Shown in pieces: positions 21,069 through 32,396 of a stretch of DNA of 64,000 bases. Both the position numbers and the translations under genes were made by a program. The stretch comes from Halothiobacillus sp. (GTDB taxonomy: Bacteria > Pseudomonadota > Gammaproteobacteria > Halothiobacillales > Halothiobacillaceae). Where the stretch lies: positions 1 to 64,000 of the forward strand of contig JAGDVP010000001.1 of the NCBI GenBank assembly GCA_023255735.1. Direction: 5' to 3'. The notes under the pieces were generated by a model. It was given only the letters and a program-made list of their open reading frames with translations, made no database searches and was not told the origin of the DNA. How positions within the stretch are numbered: the stretch's first letter is position 1; each line of letters starts with the position of its first letter.

Positions 21069-21329
21069 ATGGTATCAATCCGTTTAGCCCGCACTGGCGC
21101 CAAAAAGCGCCCGTTCTATCATTTAGTTGTGACCGATAAGCGTATTGCGCGTGATAGCGGTGCGTACATTGAGCGCGTCGGATTTTTTAATCCGGTTGCT
21201 CGTGGCGCCGAAGTGCGTTTGCAAATTAACACCGAGCGTTTGCAGCACTGGGTGAACCAAGGAGCGCAGCCGAGCGACCGTGTTGCCGCCTTGATGCGTG
21301 AAAGCAGCAAGCAAGCCGTTGCGGTTTAA
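21069..21329 (+). CDS. rpsP: 30S ribosomal protein bS16
   Basis: An 86-residue ribosomal protein starting [21 protein letters not shown], with the conserved [14 protein letters not shown] segment. It is needed for 30S assembly. It is the first gene of the classic rpsP-rimM-trmD-rplS operon and lies 6 bp before rimM. Confidence 0.98.
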   Translation: MVSIRLARTGAKKRPFYHLVVTDKRIARDSGAYIERVGFFNPVARGAEVRLQINTERLQHWVNQGAQPSDRVAALMRESSKQAVAV

Positions 21330-21335
21330 GTTATT

Positions 21336-21893
21336 GTGAAAACCCCGCCCAATCCTGCCGAATCGGTAGTGGTCGGAACCTTTGGGCGTGCGTTTGGGAT
21401 TAAAGGCTGGTGCTGGATTACCTCCTACACACGGCCTATTGAAGGCATTACCCAGTATCGAACATGGTTTGTTGCACCCCCGGCAGATGAGGCTAAATCG
21501 CCTGACTCGTTGCGCGGCGATTGGCTGAAAGTGAGTGCTTTTGCTAATCAAAGTCATGGTCTGGTCGCCAAATTGTCGGGCGTCGATAACCGGACTCAAG
21601 CTGAGGCGCTTACTGGGTTTCAAATTTGGGTGCCGGCACAGGCCATCCCTAAGGCTGCGGAAGGTGAATATTACTGGCGCGACTTGATCGGTTGCCAAGT
21701 AGTTCATGTGTCGGGTCAAGTATTTGGTACGGTGCACGAGTTAATTGAAACGGGCGCAAATGATGTACTGGTTGTGCAAAGTACCGATGGGGAAAAGCGC
21801 GAGCGACTCATTCCCTTTATCCCGGATGCCGTTTTGGTTTCGATTGATCTCACACATCGTGTGATTACCGTCGATTGGGATCCGGAATTTTAG
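21336..21893 (+). CDS. rimM: 16S rRNA processing factor RimM
   Basis: The 185-residue protein assists maturation of the 30S head. The N-terminal RimM domain has VVVGTFGRAFGIKGWCWITSY, and the C-terminal PRC-barrel part has YYWRDLIGCQV and LIPFIPDAVL. It begins with GTG six bases after the rpsP stop. Confidence 0.94.
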   Translation: MKTPPNPAESVVVGTFGRAFGIKGWCWITSYTRPIEGITQYRTWFVAPPADEAKSPDSLRGDWLKVSAFANQSHGLVAKLSGVDNRTQAEALTGFQIWVPAQAIPKAAEGEYYWRDLIGCQVVHVSGQVFGTVHELIETGANDVLVVQSTDGEKRERLIPFIPDAVLVSIDLTHRVITVDWDPEF

Positions 21894-21917
21894 GTTGCAA
21901 GCTTCGTTGCGTGCGTT

Positions 21918-22688
21918 ATGAACATTGTGGTTGTAACGCTGTTCCCTGAGCTGGTTGAGGCGGTTGGCATGAGCGGTATACCGCGGGTGGCGATTGAGCA
22001 AGGCGCTCTGGCGCTCAGTTGCGTATCGCCGCGTGATTTTGCGACTAATCGCCATCGCACGGTGGATGATCGCCCGTTCGGTGGCGGGCCTGGCATGTTG
22101 ATGATCGCTGAGACCTTGTCTCAATCGATTGAGTCTGCGAAAGCGACCGCGCCCGATGCGCCCGTGGTGTTAATGTCGCCACAGGGCGCGCGATTGAATC
22201 GGCAAAAAGTTCAGGCATTGGCGGCACTGCCGGATTTAATTTTGGTGTGCGGCCGTTATGAAGGCATTGATCAGCGGGTTGTCGATGCGTTGATTGATGA
22301 GCAAGTGTCGATTGGTGATTACGTGTTATCGGGGGGGGAGCTCGGCGCTATGGTGGTGATTGATGCCATCGCGCGGCGATTGCCGGGGGTGTTGGGTGAT
22401 GCACAATCGGTAGTGCAAGATTCCTTTGAAACGGATTTGCTCGATCACCCCCATTACACGCGCCCCCTGCGGTGGCAGGGGGCTGATGTGCCGATGGTGC
22501 TGAGATCGGGGAATCACCGCGCCATTGATGAGTGGCGCTGGCAGCAACGGTTATCGGGTACGGCGCGCGCAAGGCCGGATCTTTTTTATGAGCCCGGGCT
22601 TGATGATCAAGCCCGGGCATTATTGACGGCAGAATGGCAGCATGCTGCCGAAACGATTGAAAAGTTAGGTAGGTTAAGTGATGAGTAA
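21918..22688 (+). CDS. trmD: tRNA (guanine37-N1)-methyltransferase TrmD
   Basis: The 256-residue SPOUT methyltransferase makes m1G37 and so prevents +1 frameshifting. The knotted SAM site is visible as [14 protein letters not shown] and [17 protein letters not shown], with [10 protein letters not shown] earlier. It overlaps rplS by 8 nt. Confidence 0.97.
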   Translation: MNIVVVTLFPELVEAVGMSGIPRVAIEQGALALSCVSPRDFATNRHRTVDDRPFGGGPGMLMIAETLSQSIESAKATAPDAPVVLMSPQGARLNRQKVQALAALPDLILVCGRYEGIDQRVVDALIDEQVSIGDYVLSGGELGAMVVIDAIARRLPGVLGDAQSVVQDSFETDLLDHPHYTRPLRWQGADVPMVLRSGNHRAIDEWRWQQRLSGTARARPDLFYEPGLDDQARALLTAEWQHAAETIEKLGRLSDE

Positions 22689-23028
22689 GATCATTCAAGC
22701 GCTCGAAGCTGAGCAAATGAACCGCGCTATTCCGGTCTTCGGTCCGGGCGACACGGTGGTTGTCCAAGTTAAAGTAAAAGAGGGTGACCGGGAGCGCCTG
22801 CAGGCCTTTGAAGGAGTTGTTATCGCCAAGCGTAATCGGGGTATCAACTCGGCCTTTACGGTGCGCAAAATCTCAAATGGTGAAGGTTTGGAGCGTGTGT
22901 TCCAAACGTATAGCACCGCGATTGGTTCAATCGAAGTGAAGCGTCGGGGTGATGTTCGTCGTGCCAAGCTGTACTTCTTGCGTGGCCTAACCGGCAAGAA
23001 AGCACGTATTCGCGAAAAATTGAGTTAA
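22681..23028 (+). CDS. rplS: 50S ribosomal protein bL19
   Basis: A 115-residue protein with [39 protein letters not shown] and [17 protein letters not shown], typical of L19 at the 30S-50S interface. The ATG at 22681 is preferred to a GTG one codon earlier. It is the last gene of the operon, followed by a strong terminator. Confidence 0.98.
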   Translation: MSKIIQALEAEQMNRAIPVFGPGDTVVVQVKVKEGDRERLQAFEGVVIAKRNRGINSAFTVRKISNGEGLERVFQTYSTAIGSIEVKRRGDVRRAKLYFLRGLTGKKARIREKLS

Positions 23029-23083
23029 TTTTATTATTGTGAGTCGGTTGATGCTGATTTTTACGATCAATTAAACCGCAACC

Positions 23084-23109
23084 CTTGAAAAAGCCCCGTG
23101 TGTCCATAA
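23084..23109 (+). promoter_or_regulatory. Possible sigma-32 promoter of htpG inside the terminator
   Basis: CTTGAAA at 23084-23090 is a perfect heat-shock -35. Eleven bases later GTCCATAA partly matches the CCCCATNT -10. The spacer is shorter than in the groESL promoter and the -10 overlaps the terminator stem, so the call is tentative. Confidence 0.3.
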
Positions 23110-23128
23110 GACGCATGGGGTTTTTTTT
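23094..23128 (+). terminator. Rho-independent terminator of the rpsP-rplS operon
   Basis: CCCCGTGTGTC (23094-23104) pairs with GACGCATGGGG (23110-23120), an 11-bp stem with two wobble pairs, a 5-nt loop and eight Ts. Confidence 0.92.
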
Positions 23129-23160
23129 GACTTTATTTTTACAAGGGAGGCGCAAGCGCT

Positions 23161-25044
23161 ATGAGTCAGCCAGAAATTCGAGGGTTCCAAACCGAGGTTA
23201 AGGAGCTGCTGCAGCTCATGATCCATTCGTTGTATTCCAATCCTGAAATTTTTCTTCGGGAATTAGTTTCCAACGCGTCGGATGCCTGCGATAAATTGCG
23301 TTTCGAAGCAGTATCGGACGATGCGCTGTATGAAGGCGATGAAACCTTACGCATCCGGGTGAGTTTTGATGCGGCGGCCAAAACAGTCACGATTAGCGAT
23401 AACGGTATCGGTATGAATCGCGATGAAGTGATTGACAATATCGGCACAATTGCGCGTTCAGGCACCAAAGCCTTCATTCAAAAATTAGGGCAGGATCAAG
23501 CCAAAGATTTGTCGCAAATTGGCCAATTTGGTGTGGGATTTTACTCGGCTTTCATTGTCGCAGAAGAGGTCGTTTTAACGACGCGCCGAGCGGGCATGGG
23601 CGCAGAGCACGGGGTACGCTGGACGTCACGCGGTGAAGGTGAGTACACCTTAGAAACCGTTGAATCTACCGAGCGTGGTACAAGCATCGTTTTAAAACTG
23701 CGCGAAGATCATGTCGATTTTGCCGATGATTGGCGCCTGCGCTCAGTGATTCGAAAATACTCCGATCACATCACCTTCCCCATCGAAATGGTCAAGGCGG
23801 CGAGCCCGACATCCGACGAGGACGAAGCCACCGCCCCCGAGTTGCCCACTTGGGAGCGCATTAACGATGCCACCGCGTTGTGGGTACGACCAAAATCTGC
23901 TATCAGTGATGAAGAATACACGGAATTTTATAAGCACGTGGGGCATGATTGGGAGGCGCCATTGGCCTGGTCGCATAATCGGGTTGAGGGTAAAACAGAG
24001 TATACCTCCTTGCTTTACATCCCCGCGCGCGCGCCATTTGATTTGTGGGATCGTGAAACCAAGCAAGGCATTAAACTGTATGTGAAGCGCGTGTTCATTA
24101 TGGATGACGCCGAAAAGCTCATGCCGCGCTATTTGCGTTTTGTGCGCGGGGTGATTGATTCAGCCGATTTACCTTTGAACGTATCGCGCGAAATTCTGCA
24201 ATCCAACCGGGTGCTTGACACTATTCGCCAAGGCTCCGTCAAGCGTATTCTCGGCATGTTAGAGCAAATGGCTTTGAACGAGCCCGAAAAATACGCCAAA
24301 TTCTGGGGTACCTTTGGCCAAGTGTTAAAAGAGGGTGTGGGTGAAGATTTTGCCAACCGTGAACAAATTGCGGGCTTGTTGCGGTTTGCTTCAACGCACA
24401 CCGGCAACGATACGCCATCGGTGAGCTTGAAAGATGCGATTGATCGGTTGCCTGAAGGTCAGGATGAGATTTATTACATCATTGCCGATTCGTATGCCGC
24501 AGCTTTGGCATCGCCGCATTTGGAGATTTTCCGCAAAAAAGGCATCGAAGTGTTGTTGCTGTCGGATCGGATTGATGAGTGGCTCATGTCTCAACTCACT
24601 GAGTTTTCTGGCAAAAAACTAAAATCGGTGACACGCGCCGAAGTGTCGGTTGATGACACCGAAGAAGACACCACCCCAGATGCCAAAGAAACTCAAAGCG
24701 CCTTGGTTGAGCGCTTGAAGAGTGTGTTGGCCGCCTTGGTGGATGATGTGCGTGTCTCAAAACGTTTGGTTGATTCACCCGCGTGTTTAGTCACCACGGA
24801 AGAAGAAATGAGCCTGCACTTGCAGCGCTTGCTTAAAGAAGCCGGCCAGGCGGCACCCACGGTTAAGCCGATTCTAGAAATTAACCCGCAGCACCCCTTG
24901 TTGCAGCGGGCTGCGGCGGAATCCGATGCGGCGCGCTTTGAAGATATTGCCCGGGTGTTGCTCGGGCAAGCGACTTTGGCCGAAGGCGGTCATTTAACTG
25001 ATTCAGCCGATTTTGTGCTGCGGCTCAATCGCTTGCTGGTCTAA
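23161..25044 (+). CDS. htpG: Chaperone protein HtpG (Hsp90)
   Basis: The 627-residue bacterial Hsp90 is close in length to the E. coli protein. The N-terminal GHKL ATP site shows [31 protein letters not shown] and [11 protein letters not shown]; the middle domain has the catalytic-loop segment [11 protein letters not shown]; the C-terminal dimerisation domain closes the protein. AAGGGAGG lies shortly before the ATG. It is monocistronic between two terminators. Confidence 0.97.
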   Translation: MSQPEIRGFQTEVKELLQLMIHSLYSNPEIFLRELVSNASDACDKLRFEAVSDDALYEGDETLRIRVSFDAAAKTVTISDNGIGMNRDEVIDNIGTIARSGTKAFIQKLGQDQAKDLSQIGQFGVGFYSAFIVAEEVVLTTRRAGMGAEHGVRWTSRGEGEYTLETVESTERGTSIVLKLREDHVDFADDWRLRSVIRKYSDHITFPIEMVKAASPTSDEDEATAPELPTWERINDATALWVRPKSAISDEEYTEFYKHVGHDWEAPLAWSHNRVEGKTEYTSLLYIPARAPFDLWDRETKQGIKLYVKRVFIMDDAEKLMPRYLRFVRGVIDSADLPLNVSREILQSNRVLDTIRQGSVKRILGMLEQMALNEPEKYAKFWGTFGQVLKEGVGEDFANREQIAGLLRFASTHTGNDTPSVSLKDAIDRLPEGQDEIYYIIADSYAAALASPHLEIFRKKGIEVLLLSDRIDEWLMSQLTEFSGKKLKSVTRAEVSVDDTEEDTTPDAKETQSALVERLKSVLAALVDDVRVSKRLVDSPACLVTTEEEMSLHLQRLLKEAGQAAPTVKPILEINPQHPLLQRAAAESDAARFEDIARVLLGQATLAEGGHLTDSADFVLRLNRLLV

Positions 25045-25064
25045 ATAAACGCGCAATAAATGCC

Positions 25065-25101
25065 GCCCCCATTCGATGGCGATTGAATGGGGGCTTTTTT
25101 T
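25065..25101 (+). terminator. Rho-independent terminator of htpG
   Basis: GCCCCCATTC (25065-25074) pairs with GAATGGGGGC (25085-25094), followed by seven Ts. Confidence 0.92.
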
Positions 25102-25245
25102 GGCTTGAATTTTGCTCTGAGTGTGTCTTGTTACACCCTGTTTTTAATCATTAACCTTATTTTTAAGGCATTAACAAATTCAGGCATTCATGTCCGAGCC
25201 TGTCCGTGCGATAATCCCGACATAATTTTGTCATGGGGCATCACC

Positions 25246-26163
25246 TTGATCCATCAGCGTACATTAAGAAACAGTATCAGAGCCACGGGGATTGGTTTGC
25301 ACACGGGGGAGCAAGTTAAGTTAACCCTTCGTCCGGCCGCGCCGGATACCGGCATTATGTTTCATCGGGTTGATTTAGCCGAGCCTATGAGTATTTCAGG
25401 CCACGCCTTTAGTGTGGGAGAAACTCAGCTTTCAACGACCTTAATCAAAGAGGGCGTCAAAATCTCCACGGTCGAACACCTCATGTCGGCGCTTGCTGGA
25501 CTTGGCATTGATAATTGTCATGTGGAAATTGATGGGCCTGAAATGCCTATTATGGATGGCAGCGCCAGCCCATTTGTTTTCTTAATTCAGTCGGCCGGCA
25601 TCGAGGAGCAAGACTCGCCCAAGCAATTTATTCGGATATTGAAAGCGGTTGAAGTGATTGATGGCGATCGCTGGGTGCGTTTTGATCCGCACGATGGTTT
25701 TCGGGTGGCAATGTCGATTGATTTTAACCATCCTGCATTGGAAGACTCCGCGCGCTTGGCGGAAATTGATTTCTCATCAACCACCTTCGTTAAAGAAGTG
25801 GCGCGTGCGCGTACCTTCGGTTTTATGCGCGATTTAGAGATGATGCGTCAACGGAATTTAGCGCTCGGCGGGAGTGTCGATAACGCAATCGTTGTGGGTG
25901 ATTCGCATATTTTGAATGAAGATGGCTTGCGCTATGGCGATGAGTTTGTGAAACACAAAATTCTTGATGCCATTGGGGATTTGTATTTGCTTGGTTGCAG
26001 CGTGATTGGCGCGTTTACAGGCCACAAATCCGGCCACTATCTGAACAACCAGTTACTCAGATCGCTGCTTGCCCAGCCCGACGCGTTTGAGCGCATCACC
26101 TTCGAGCGAGAAGAATTGCCCCCGGTGACCTTCGCGCGGCCGGTTGCACACGCGGCGGATTAA
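25246..26163 (+). CDS. lpxC: UDP-3-O-acyl-GlcNAc deacetylase LpxC
   Basis: This 305-residue Zn enzyme catalyses the committed step of lipid A synthesis. Zinc-site motifs are [10 protein letters not shown], the SGHYLNNQL region and [22 protein letters not shown] is also present. I choose a TTG start at 25246 because it gives the family N-terminus (I-x-QRTLRNSI, then ATGIGLHTG) and GGGG lies 7 nt upstream; the open frame continues to 25087 but that part has no homologous look. A TTG start on this tightly controlled gene fits low expression. The usual ftsZ neighbour is absent; it stands alone between htpG and dciA. Confidence 0.95.
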   Translation: MIHQRTLRNSIRATGIGLHTGEQVKLTLRPAAPDTGIMFHRVDLAEPMSISGHAFSVGETQLSTTLIKEGVKISTVEHLMSALAGLGIDNCHVEIDGPEMPIMDGSASPFVFLIQSAGIEEQDSPKQFIRILKAVEVIDGDRWVRFDPHDGFRVAMSIDFNHPALEDSARLAEIDFSSTTFVKEVARARTFGFMRDLEMMRQRNLALGGSVDNAIVVGDSHILNEDGLRYGDEFVKHKILDAIGDLYLLGCSVIGAFTGHKSGHYLNNQLLRSLLAQPDAFERITFEREELPPVTFARPVAHAAD

Positions 26164-26195
26164 TTCGATCAGTGCGCGCCCGATCGCCGCATGCC

Positions 26196-26226
26196 ACCCG
26201 CGTTGGTTTAGCGCGGGTTTTTTTTA
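26196..26226 (+). terminator. Terminator shared by lpxC and dciA
   Basis: ACCCGCG (26196-26202) pairs with CGCGGGT (26212-26218), followed by a long T-run. The T-run touches the 3' end of convergent dciA, so the hairpin separates the two transcripts. Confidence 0.85.
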
Positions 26227-26685
26227 TTTTTTGGGTGGTTCATTGGGCGATTTTTCAACGTATGGAGCGCCCTGCTGCGCTAATTTGCGCAATGTGCGTG
26301 CCAGCGGCTCGTGTTCTTCATGCATGGCCATATCCCGCAGCAATTCACGCGTGTTGGCTCCTATCTGCCGATGGATTTTGGGTGCTTGGGTTTTAGTGGC
26401 TTCAGTCACAATCTGTGTTTCAATCGACTGAATAAAAGGAAGCCCGGGGATTTGCCGAGCTTTTGTATTGAGTGTGTCCAGCCATTTAGGCGCTTGAAAA
26501 CGAATCTGGGTCGCAATCGCCGCGTGGTGCACGGCGAGCACTAAAACCCCGTCACGGACATTCAGCACATATACCTGGCCGACGAGATTTTTTGGCGCCA
26601 CTTCGTGTAGCAGGTAATCGAACATGCGTATTTGCCCTGCGCGTTCGGCAAACGGTTTTAGGGCATTATAACGGGTGGGTTTCAT
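26224..26685 (-). CDS. dciA: DciA (DUF721) replicative helicase loader
   Basis: A 153-residue protein of the DUF721 family, now known as DciA, which helps load DnaB helicase in bacteria lacking DnaC. The core is LVGQVYVLNVRDGVLVLAVHHAAIATQIRF with a following basic helix. It is divergent from secA, the usual place for this gene in gammaproteobacteria. No good ribosome site precedes the ATG. Confidence 0.82.
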   Translation of the reverse strand: MKPTRYNALKPFAERAGQIRMFDYLLHEVAPKNLVGQVYVLNVRDGVLVLAVHHAAIATQIRFQAPKWLDTLNTKARQIPGLPFIQSIETQIVTEATKTQAPKIHRQIGANTRELLRDMAMHEEHEPLARTLRKLAQQGAPYVEKSPNEPPKK

Positions 26686-26808
26686 GGGGAATCGGTCTGC
26701 ATCTTGTCATTAATTTGGGCTAGTCTACGGCTTCGATAGAGTGTTTGGGGGGATTTACTTGCGCGCAGGGGCAAGCTTCGCAGGAAAAGTCCCGCGCATC
26801 CCTACCAA

Positions 26809-26837
26809 TTGGGCGGCATCTGCCGTACCATTTCATA
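26809..26837 (+). promoter_or_regulatory. Weak candidate promoter for secA
   Basis: TTGGGC and TTCATA are separated by 17 bp, about 100 bp before the secA ATG, in the divergent dciA-secA gap. Visual match only. Confidence 0.25.
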
Positions 26838-26937
26838 CTATTTTTTCGGTGATTCGGGCGCAGGCTCGAGTCTCGCGTTTTGAGCATTGCGTGTTCGCGT
26901 GCCTTTAATTTATACACTTCAACGGAAAGTTTTGTTC

Positions 26938-29694
26938 ATGATCGCAAGTTTTGTCCGAAAGATTTTTGGCACCCGTAACGACCGCATAATTAAGCAAATG
27001 GGGCGCTCTGTCCTGCAAATCAATGCACTTGAGCCCGCCATGCAGGCACTGGATGACGCGGCGCTTCGCGCGAAAACCGATGAATTTTATCAGCGCTGGC
27101 AAAGTGGCGAAACGCTCGATCAGCTGCTGCCAGAAGCATTTGCGGTTTGCCGTGAGATGAGCCGGCGGGTTTTGGGCATGCGCCATTTTGATGTACAGCT
27201 GATCGGTGGCATGGCGTTGCACATGGGCAAAATTTCTGAGATGCGCACCGGCGAGGGTAAAACCTTGGTGGCAACTTTGGCCGTTTATTTGAATGCACTC
27301 ACCCGCCAAGGCGTGCATGTAGTCACGGTAAATGATTATTTAGCGCGGCGTGATGCGGAATGGATGGGGCGGCTTTATAACGCGCTCGGGCTTTCTATTG
27401 GCGTTGTGGTGCCCAATATGGATACCCGCGCAAAGTATGATGCGTATCGCTGCGATGTGACCTATGCCACCAATAACGAGCTCGGGTTCGATTATCTGCG
27501 CGATAACATGGCGTTCAATCCAGATAACGTGATGCAGCGGGAATTGGTTTTTGCGATTGTCGATGAGGTGGATTCGATTCTGATCGACGAAGCGCGCACG
27601 CCCTTGATTATTTCAGGCCCGGCGGCGGATTCATCCGAAGCGTACCAAAAAATTAATGGCCTAATGCCTGAGCTTAAAAAACAAGCCCGTGAAGAGCCTA
27701 AAGATGATGAACCGCCGCTCACCGACGAGGAGCGGGGCGATTTCACGGTAGATGAAAAGAACAAGCAGGTTTTTTTAACCGAGCAAGGGTTCGAGCGAGC
27801 GGAAAGCCTGTTGATTCAAATTGGGCTGCTCCAAGAGGGCGAGTCGCTTTACGACGCCCACAATATTATGTTGCTCAGCCATTTAAATGCCGCCTTACGC
27901 GCCCACGCGATTTATCGGCGCAACGTGGAATACATCGTTCGCGATAATGAAGTCATTATTGTCGATGAATTCACCGGGCGCACTCTAGCGGGTCGTCGTT
28001 GGTCTGAGGGCTTGCATCAAGCGGTTGAAGCCAAAGAAGGCTTGCCCATTCAGCCGGAAAACCAAACGCTGGCTTCGATTACCTTTCAAAACTTCTTTCG
28101 GTTGTATAAAAAATTATCCGGCATGACCGGCACAGCCGATACCGAAGCGCGGGAGTTTGCCGAAATCTATAACTTGGAAGTAGTGCAAATCCCGACCAAC
28201 CGAGCCGTTCAGCGCATCGATTTGGGTGATTTGGTGTTTTTAACGCCGGCCGAAAAATATGAAGCTATTGTTAAGGATGTGCTGGCGGCGCGCGGCCGCA
28301 ATCAGCCTACCCTCGTGGGCACGGCCTCGATTGAAACCTCAGAAATTGTCTCCCATGCCTTAACGCAAGCCAAAATTCCTCATAACGTACTGAACGCGAA
28401 ACAGCACGAGCGCGAGGCGGAAATTATTGCCGAGGCGGGGCGCCCAGGTGCGGTGACCATTGCTACCAACATGGCCGGCCGAGGTACCGACATTATGCTG
28501 GGCGGGAATTTAGAGCAGGAGTTGCTGGCACTGGGATTGGACGCCAGCGACAGCGCCAAAGCCCAAGTGAAAGCGGCTTGGCAACAGCGCCATGATGCGG
28601 CGATAGCCGCCGGTGGGCTGCATGTGATTGGCACCGAGCGGCATGAGTCGCGGCGGGTAGATAACCAGCTGCGCGGTCGTTCAGGGCGCCAAGGCGACCC
28701 GGGTTCTACCCGCTTTTTCCTCTCACTTGAGGATAATCTCATGCGGGTTTTCGCCTCTGATCGGGTCGGTAGCCTCATGAAAAAACTCGGTATGCAGCAG
28801 GGCGAAGCCATTGAGCACCCGTGGGTTACGCGTGCGATTGAAAATGCCCAGCGCAAAGTTGAGGGGCATAATTTCGATCAACGTAAACACCTGTTGGACT
28901 ACGACAATGTCGCCAATGAGCAGCGTAAAGTGATTTACGATCAACGCCGTGCCGTGATGGCCACCACGGATACCGCGGCCATTATTTCGCCTATGCGCCG
29001 TGAGGTCATAGCTGAGCTGTTCACTAAATACATTCCGGCCGAGGCATTAGAGGAGCAATGGGATATAGCAGGATTAACCCAAGTCTTGGCTGTGGATTTC
29101 GGCCAAGACATGCCCATCGCCGACTGGTTAGCCAGCGATAAGGAACTGCATGCAGAAAGCTTATTTGAAAAAATTCTAGCGACGCTGGAAGAAGATTATG
29201 CGGTTAAAGAGGCCATTGTCGGTACCGATTCGCTGCGGCAATTTGAAAAAGGGATTTTATTGCAAGTGCTCGATAGCCACTGGAAAGAGCACCTCGCGGC
29301 TATGGATTATCTGCGCCAAAGTATTGGTTTGCGTGGCTATGCCCAGAAAAACCCGACGCAGGAATACAAGCGTGAAGCGTTTGAAATGTTCAGTCGCATG
29401 CTCGATGAATTGAATTTGAATGTGATTAAAGTGCTTAGTCGCTTAACCATAGCGCCCAATCCGGCAACGGGTGAAACCGTACTCGATGAGCTGCTCGATG
29501 AGGTGGTCGAGGCGCAATATTTTGACGAAAGCCAATTGCAGTTGCGGCATGATTCGGTCGATGGGTCTGCCCACGACGCGCCAGCGCCGGCGGATCAGGC
29601 GCCCGTTCGGGTTGAGCCAAAGCTGGGTCGCAACGATTTATGCTGGTGCGGTTCGGGTAAAAAATACAAACACTGTCACGGCAAATTAGTCTGA
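26938..29694 (+). CDS. secA: Preprotein translocase ATPase SecA
   Basis: The 918-residue motor drives Sec-dependent export through SecYEG. It starts [16 protein letters not shown], has the Walker A region [13 protein letters not shown] near residue 103, [13 protein letters not shown] (Walker B/DEAD-like), [10 protein letters not shown] and [17 protein letters not shown]. The C-terminal zinc motif [13 protein letters not shown], which binds SecB and lipid, is intact. The ATG at 26938 has GGAAAG upstream; earlier in-frame starts add a non-homologous tail. Confidence 0.98.
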   Translation: MIASFVRKIFGTRNDRIIKQMGRSVLQINALEPAMQALDDAALRAKTDEFYQRWQSGETLDQLLPEAFAVCREMSRRVLGMRHFDVQLIGGMALHMGKISEMRTGEGKTLVATLAVYLNALTRQGVHVVTVNDYLARRDAEWMGRLYNALGLSIGVVVPNMDTRAKYDAYRCDVTYATNNELGFDYLRDNMAFNPDNVMQRELVFAIVDEVDSILIDEARTPLIISGPAADSSEAYQKINGLMPELKKQAREEPKDDEPPLTDEERGDFTVDEKNKQVFLTEQGFERAESLLIQIGLLQEGESLYDAHNIMLLSHLNAALRAHAIYRRNVEYIVRDNEVIIVDEFTGRTLAGRRWSEGLHQAVEAKEGLPIQPENQTLASITFQNFFRLYKKLSGMTGTADTEAREFAEIYNLEVVQIPTNRAVQRIDLGDLVFLTPAEKYEAIVKDVLAARGRNQPTLVGTASIETSEIVSHALTQAKIPHNVLNAKQHEREAEIIAEAGRPGAVTIATNMAGRGTDIMLGGNLEQELLALGLDASDSAKAQVKAAWQQRHDAAIAAGGLHVIGTERHESRRVDNQLRGRSGRQGDPGSTRFFLSLEDNLMRVFASDRVGSLMKKLGMQQGEAIEHPWVTRAIENAQRKVEGHNFDQRKHLLDYDNVANEQRKVIYDQRRAVMATTDTAAIISPMRREVIAELFTKYIPAEALEEQWDIAGLTQVLAVDFGQDMPIADWLASDKELHAESLFEKILATLEEDYAVKEAIVGTDSLRQFEKGILLQVLDSHWKEHLAAMDYLRQSIGLRGYAQKNPTQEYKREAFEMFSRMLDELNLNVIKVLSRLTIAPNPATGETVLDELLDEVVEAQYFDESQLQLRHDSVDGSAHDAPAPADQAPVRVEPKLGRNDLCWCGSGKKYKHCHGKLV

Positions 29695-29755
29695 GGCGGG
29701 TTTAATCGTTAAAACGGCGATAAAAATCTTAATACAAGGAATTAAAGGATTGGCT

Positions 29756-31078
29756 ATGAATAAATTGGGTTTAGGCATTGCGGTGGTCGTGATCGGTGGG
29801 TTGGCGGCAGTGCCTTATATCACCGGGGTGGTGATTGAGCGGCAGCTCTCGGGGATGAAAGCCTTGCCAGGTATGGGGGCGGGCGGGGTGTGGTCGGTGG
29901 ATTCCTATCAGCGCGGCTATTTAAGCTCCGAGGTCACCTCAAGCTTAACTTTCAACACCGGCGATGAGCAGGTGGTGCTTCATTTTAAGCAGGACATTAG
30001 TCAAGTGCCGAGTTGGGATGGCCGTTATGCCAGCATTCGCAGTGTTTGGGTGCCCGATACCAATGTTAAGCCTGAAGTGGAAAAGCTATTTAATGGCAAG
30101 GAACCTGTGGTGTTTAATACCGCACTTAATATTTTGGGTGGCTCGCATACCCGGGGCGATATAGCGCCGGTGAACGTTGAGGGGTTGGATTTTAGTGGCG
30201 GCAAAGTCACCATTGATACCGCCCGTAACGGACATTTCGGTTATGGCATGGTGATTGATAACTTTTCAGCTATTGACCCAGAGAGCCGCACGGGCTCAGA
30301 TATTCCTGTGGTACTAAAAGGGATTAATTTAACTGCCGAGGGGCAGATGGCTGCCAATGGTATTGCTTGGGATGGTCAAGCCGAACTTAAAGTCGCGTCC
30401 CTTTCAAAAGGGCAAGAGGGCTCGATTCAGGGTTTAGGCATTACCATGAGTTCTAAACGCACTGGTGATGACTTTGCCGTTACGACGGGTTTTGATGTGG
30501 CTAAGGCCGATTTCCCGAATATGCCGGCGGCTTCGAGGAATATGACAAACTTAGCCTACCATTTCAGCTTATCCCGACTGGATGCACTCGCCATTGAAAA
30601 AATTTATATGCAAATTCAGCAGGCGCAAAAACAAGGGAAGACGGATCAAAAGCAGCTCACACAAGCCATGACCCTAACTTTGATGAGTGAGATGCCTGCG
30701 CTCTTGAACCGAGGGCCCCAATTTGAACTTAAACCGGCCCGCATGACCATGCCTTCTGGCGATGTGGTGTTGAATTTCTCTGTCGCATTGCCACCCGGTC
30801 ACGCGACTGAGGTGATGAGTAACCCTATGAGCCTGCTTAATCTGCTCGATATGCAGGGCGATTTTACTGTACCGCAAGCCGCACTGAAGGCGATGCTCAG
30901 CGAATCGGGGCAAGCCGATGATGATACGCAGCTCAATGCGCTGATTCAGGCGGGTTATGTGTCTCGTGATAACGGCCTGCTTAAAACCAAATTTACCTTT
31001 AAATCGGGTCACTTAACGATTAACGACAAGCCATCCGATGATTTGCTTGGCAGCTTGGGGGCTTTAGTCCCCCGGTAG
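29756..31078 (+). CDS. DUF945 family protein (YdgA-like)
   Basis: A 440-residue protein with a single N-terminal membrane anchor (residues 5-25) and a long exported beta-rich region. The N-terminal [22 protein letters not shown] segment fits DUF945/YdgA proteins, whose function is unknown. The ATG at 29756 has AAGGA 6 nt upstream. It sits 61 bp after secA and 73 bp before argJ; no partner is implied. Confidence 0.78.
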   Translation: MNKLGLGIAVVVIGGLAAVPYITGVVIERQLSGMKALPGMGAGGVWSVDSYQRGYLSSEVTSSLTFNTGDEQVVLHFKQDISQVPSWDGRYASIRSVWVPDTNVKPEVEKLFNGKEPVVFNTALNILGGSHTRGDIAPVNVEGLDFSGGKVTIDTARNGHFGYGMVIDNFSAIDPESRTGSDIPVVLKGINLTAEGQMAANGIAWDGQAELKVASLSKGQEGSIQGLGITMSSKRTGDDFAVTTGFDVAKADFPNMPAASRNMTNLAYHFSLSRLDALAIEKIYMQIQQAQKQGKTDQKQLTQAMTLTLMSEMPALLNRGPQFELKPARMTMPSGDVVLNFSVALPPGHATEVMSNPMSLLNLLDMQGDFTVPQAALKAMLSESGQADDDTQLNALIQAGYVSRDNGLLKTKFTFKSGHLTINDKPSDDLLGSLGALVPR

Positions 31079-31151
31079 TTTTTTGCGTGGTTATGCTGAT
31101 TACGGCCTCAAAATGGGGTCGTTTTTATTTTATTTGATGTCGAGGTTTCCC

Positions 31152-32393
31152 ATGCCCGTTGGATTACATGCCCCTGTGCCCGGTTCATTAAAGCCCATTC
31201 CCGGCATTGCGTTGGGCATTGCTCAAGCCGAGGTTCGAAAGCCCAATCGGGATGATTTACTGGTTATCACCCTGCCTTCGACGGCAACGGTGGCGGGGGT
31301 GTTTACCCAAAATAAATTTTGCGCCGCGCCGGTGCAGCTTTGCCGGCAATTTTTGGTGATGAGTGCAGAGACGGGCTTGCCGCCGCGCGCGCTGATTATT
31401 AATACCGGAAACGCCAATGCGGTGACCGGCGAGGAGGGTTTGGCGCGGGCGTCCACGGTTTGTGCCGAGTTGGCCAAGCAGTTAGGTTGCACGCTTGAGC
31501 AAGTGTTGCCGTTTTCAACTGGCGTGATTATGGAACCCTTGCCGGTGGAGCGGATCATCGCGGGCATTCCGGCCGCGCTGCACAATTTGCATGAAGACAA
31601 CTGGCTGCGGGCGGCGGGCGCTATTATGACCACCGACCTCGTGGCCAAAGGGATGTCCACCACCTGCCAAATTGAAGGTCAAACCGTGACCGTGACCGGT
31701 ATTGCCAAAGGTTCGGGGATGATTCACCCAAATATGGCAACCATGCTGGGCTACATCGGCATCGATGCGCGCGTGCCGCAGGCGGTATTGCATACCTTGT
31801 TAAGCACGGTGAGTGATGAGAGCTTTAATCGTGTGACTGTGGATGGTGATACCTCAACCAATGATTCCTTTATGTTGCTCGCCAATGGCCGCCTTGATGC
31901 GCCGTTGATTGATGCCATTGAGGGTACGGCCTACCAAACCTTATATGCAGCAGTTAAGCGCGTGGCGGTGTATTTGGCGCAGGCGCTCGCGCGTGATGGC
32001 GAGGGGGCGACCAAATTTGTCACCATTGTGGTGGAAGAAGGGCGCCATGCCGCCGAGTGCGTGCAAATTGGTAAAGCAATTGCCCATAGCCCCTTAGTTA
32101 AAACCGCATTATTCGCATCGGATCCCAATTTGGGGCGAATTTTAGCGGCCATTGGCTACGCGGGCATTGCTGATTTGGATGTGAGCCGAGTCGGTTTATG
32201 GCTCGGGGATGTGGAGGTTGTGCGACTGGGCGGGCGTAACCCTGAGTATATCGAGGCCAATGCTGCGGCCGTGATGAAGCAAGATGATATTACGATGCGC
32301 ATCACCTTGGGGCGGGGCACTGCGCAAGGTCAGGTTTGGACCTGCGATTTCTCTTATGACTATGTAAAAATCAACGCGGAATACCGCTCTTAA
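31152..32393 (+). CDS. argJ: Bifunctional ornithine acetyltransferase / N-acetylglutamate synthase
   Basis: The 413-residue enzyme recycles the acetyl group from N-acetylornithine to glutamate in arginine synthesis. The self-cleavage and nucleophile motif [14 protein letters not shown] is intact: the chain is cut between Ala and Thr, near residues 190-195, to give alpha and beta subunits. The ATG at 31152 has GAGG 6 nt upstream; an upstream extension lacks homology. It is followed 3 bp later by the Nudix-ThiE gene. Confidence 0.95.
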   Translation: MPVGLHAPVPGSLKPIPGIALGIAQAEVRKPNRDDLLVITLPSTATVAGVFTQNKFCAAPVQLCRQFLVMSAETGLPPRALIINTGNANAVTGEEGLARASTVCAELAKQLGCTLEQVLPFSTGVIMEPLPVERIIAGIPAALHNLHEDNWLRAAGAIMTTDLVAKGMSTTCQIEGQTVTVTGIAKGSGMIHPNMATMLGYIGIDARVPQAVLHTLLSTVSDESFNRVTVDGDTSTNDSFMLLANGRLDAPLIDAIEGTAYQTLYAAVKRVAVYLAQALARDGEGATKFVTIVVEEGRHAAECVQIGKAIAHSPLVKTALFASDPNLGRILAAIGYAGIADLDVSRVGLWLGDVEVVRLGGRNPEYIEANAAAVMKQDDITMRITLGRGTAQGQVWTCDFSYDYVKINAEYRS

Positions 32394-32396
32394 GTT

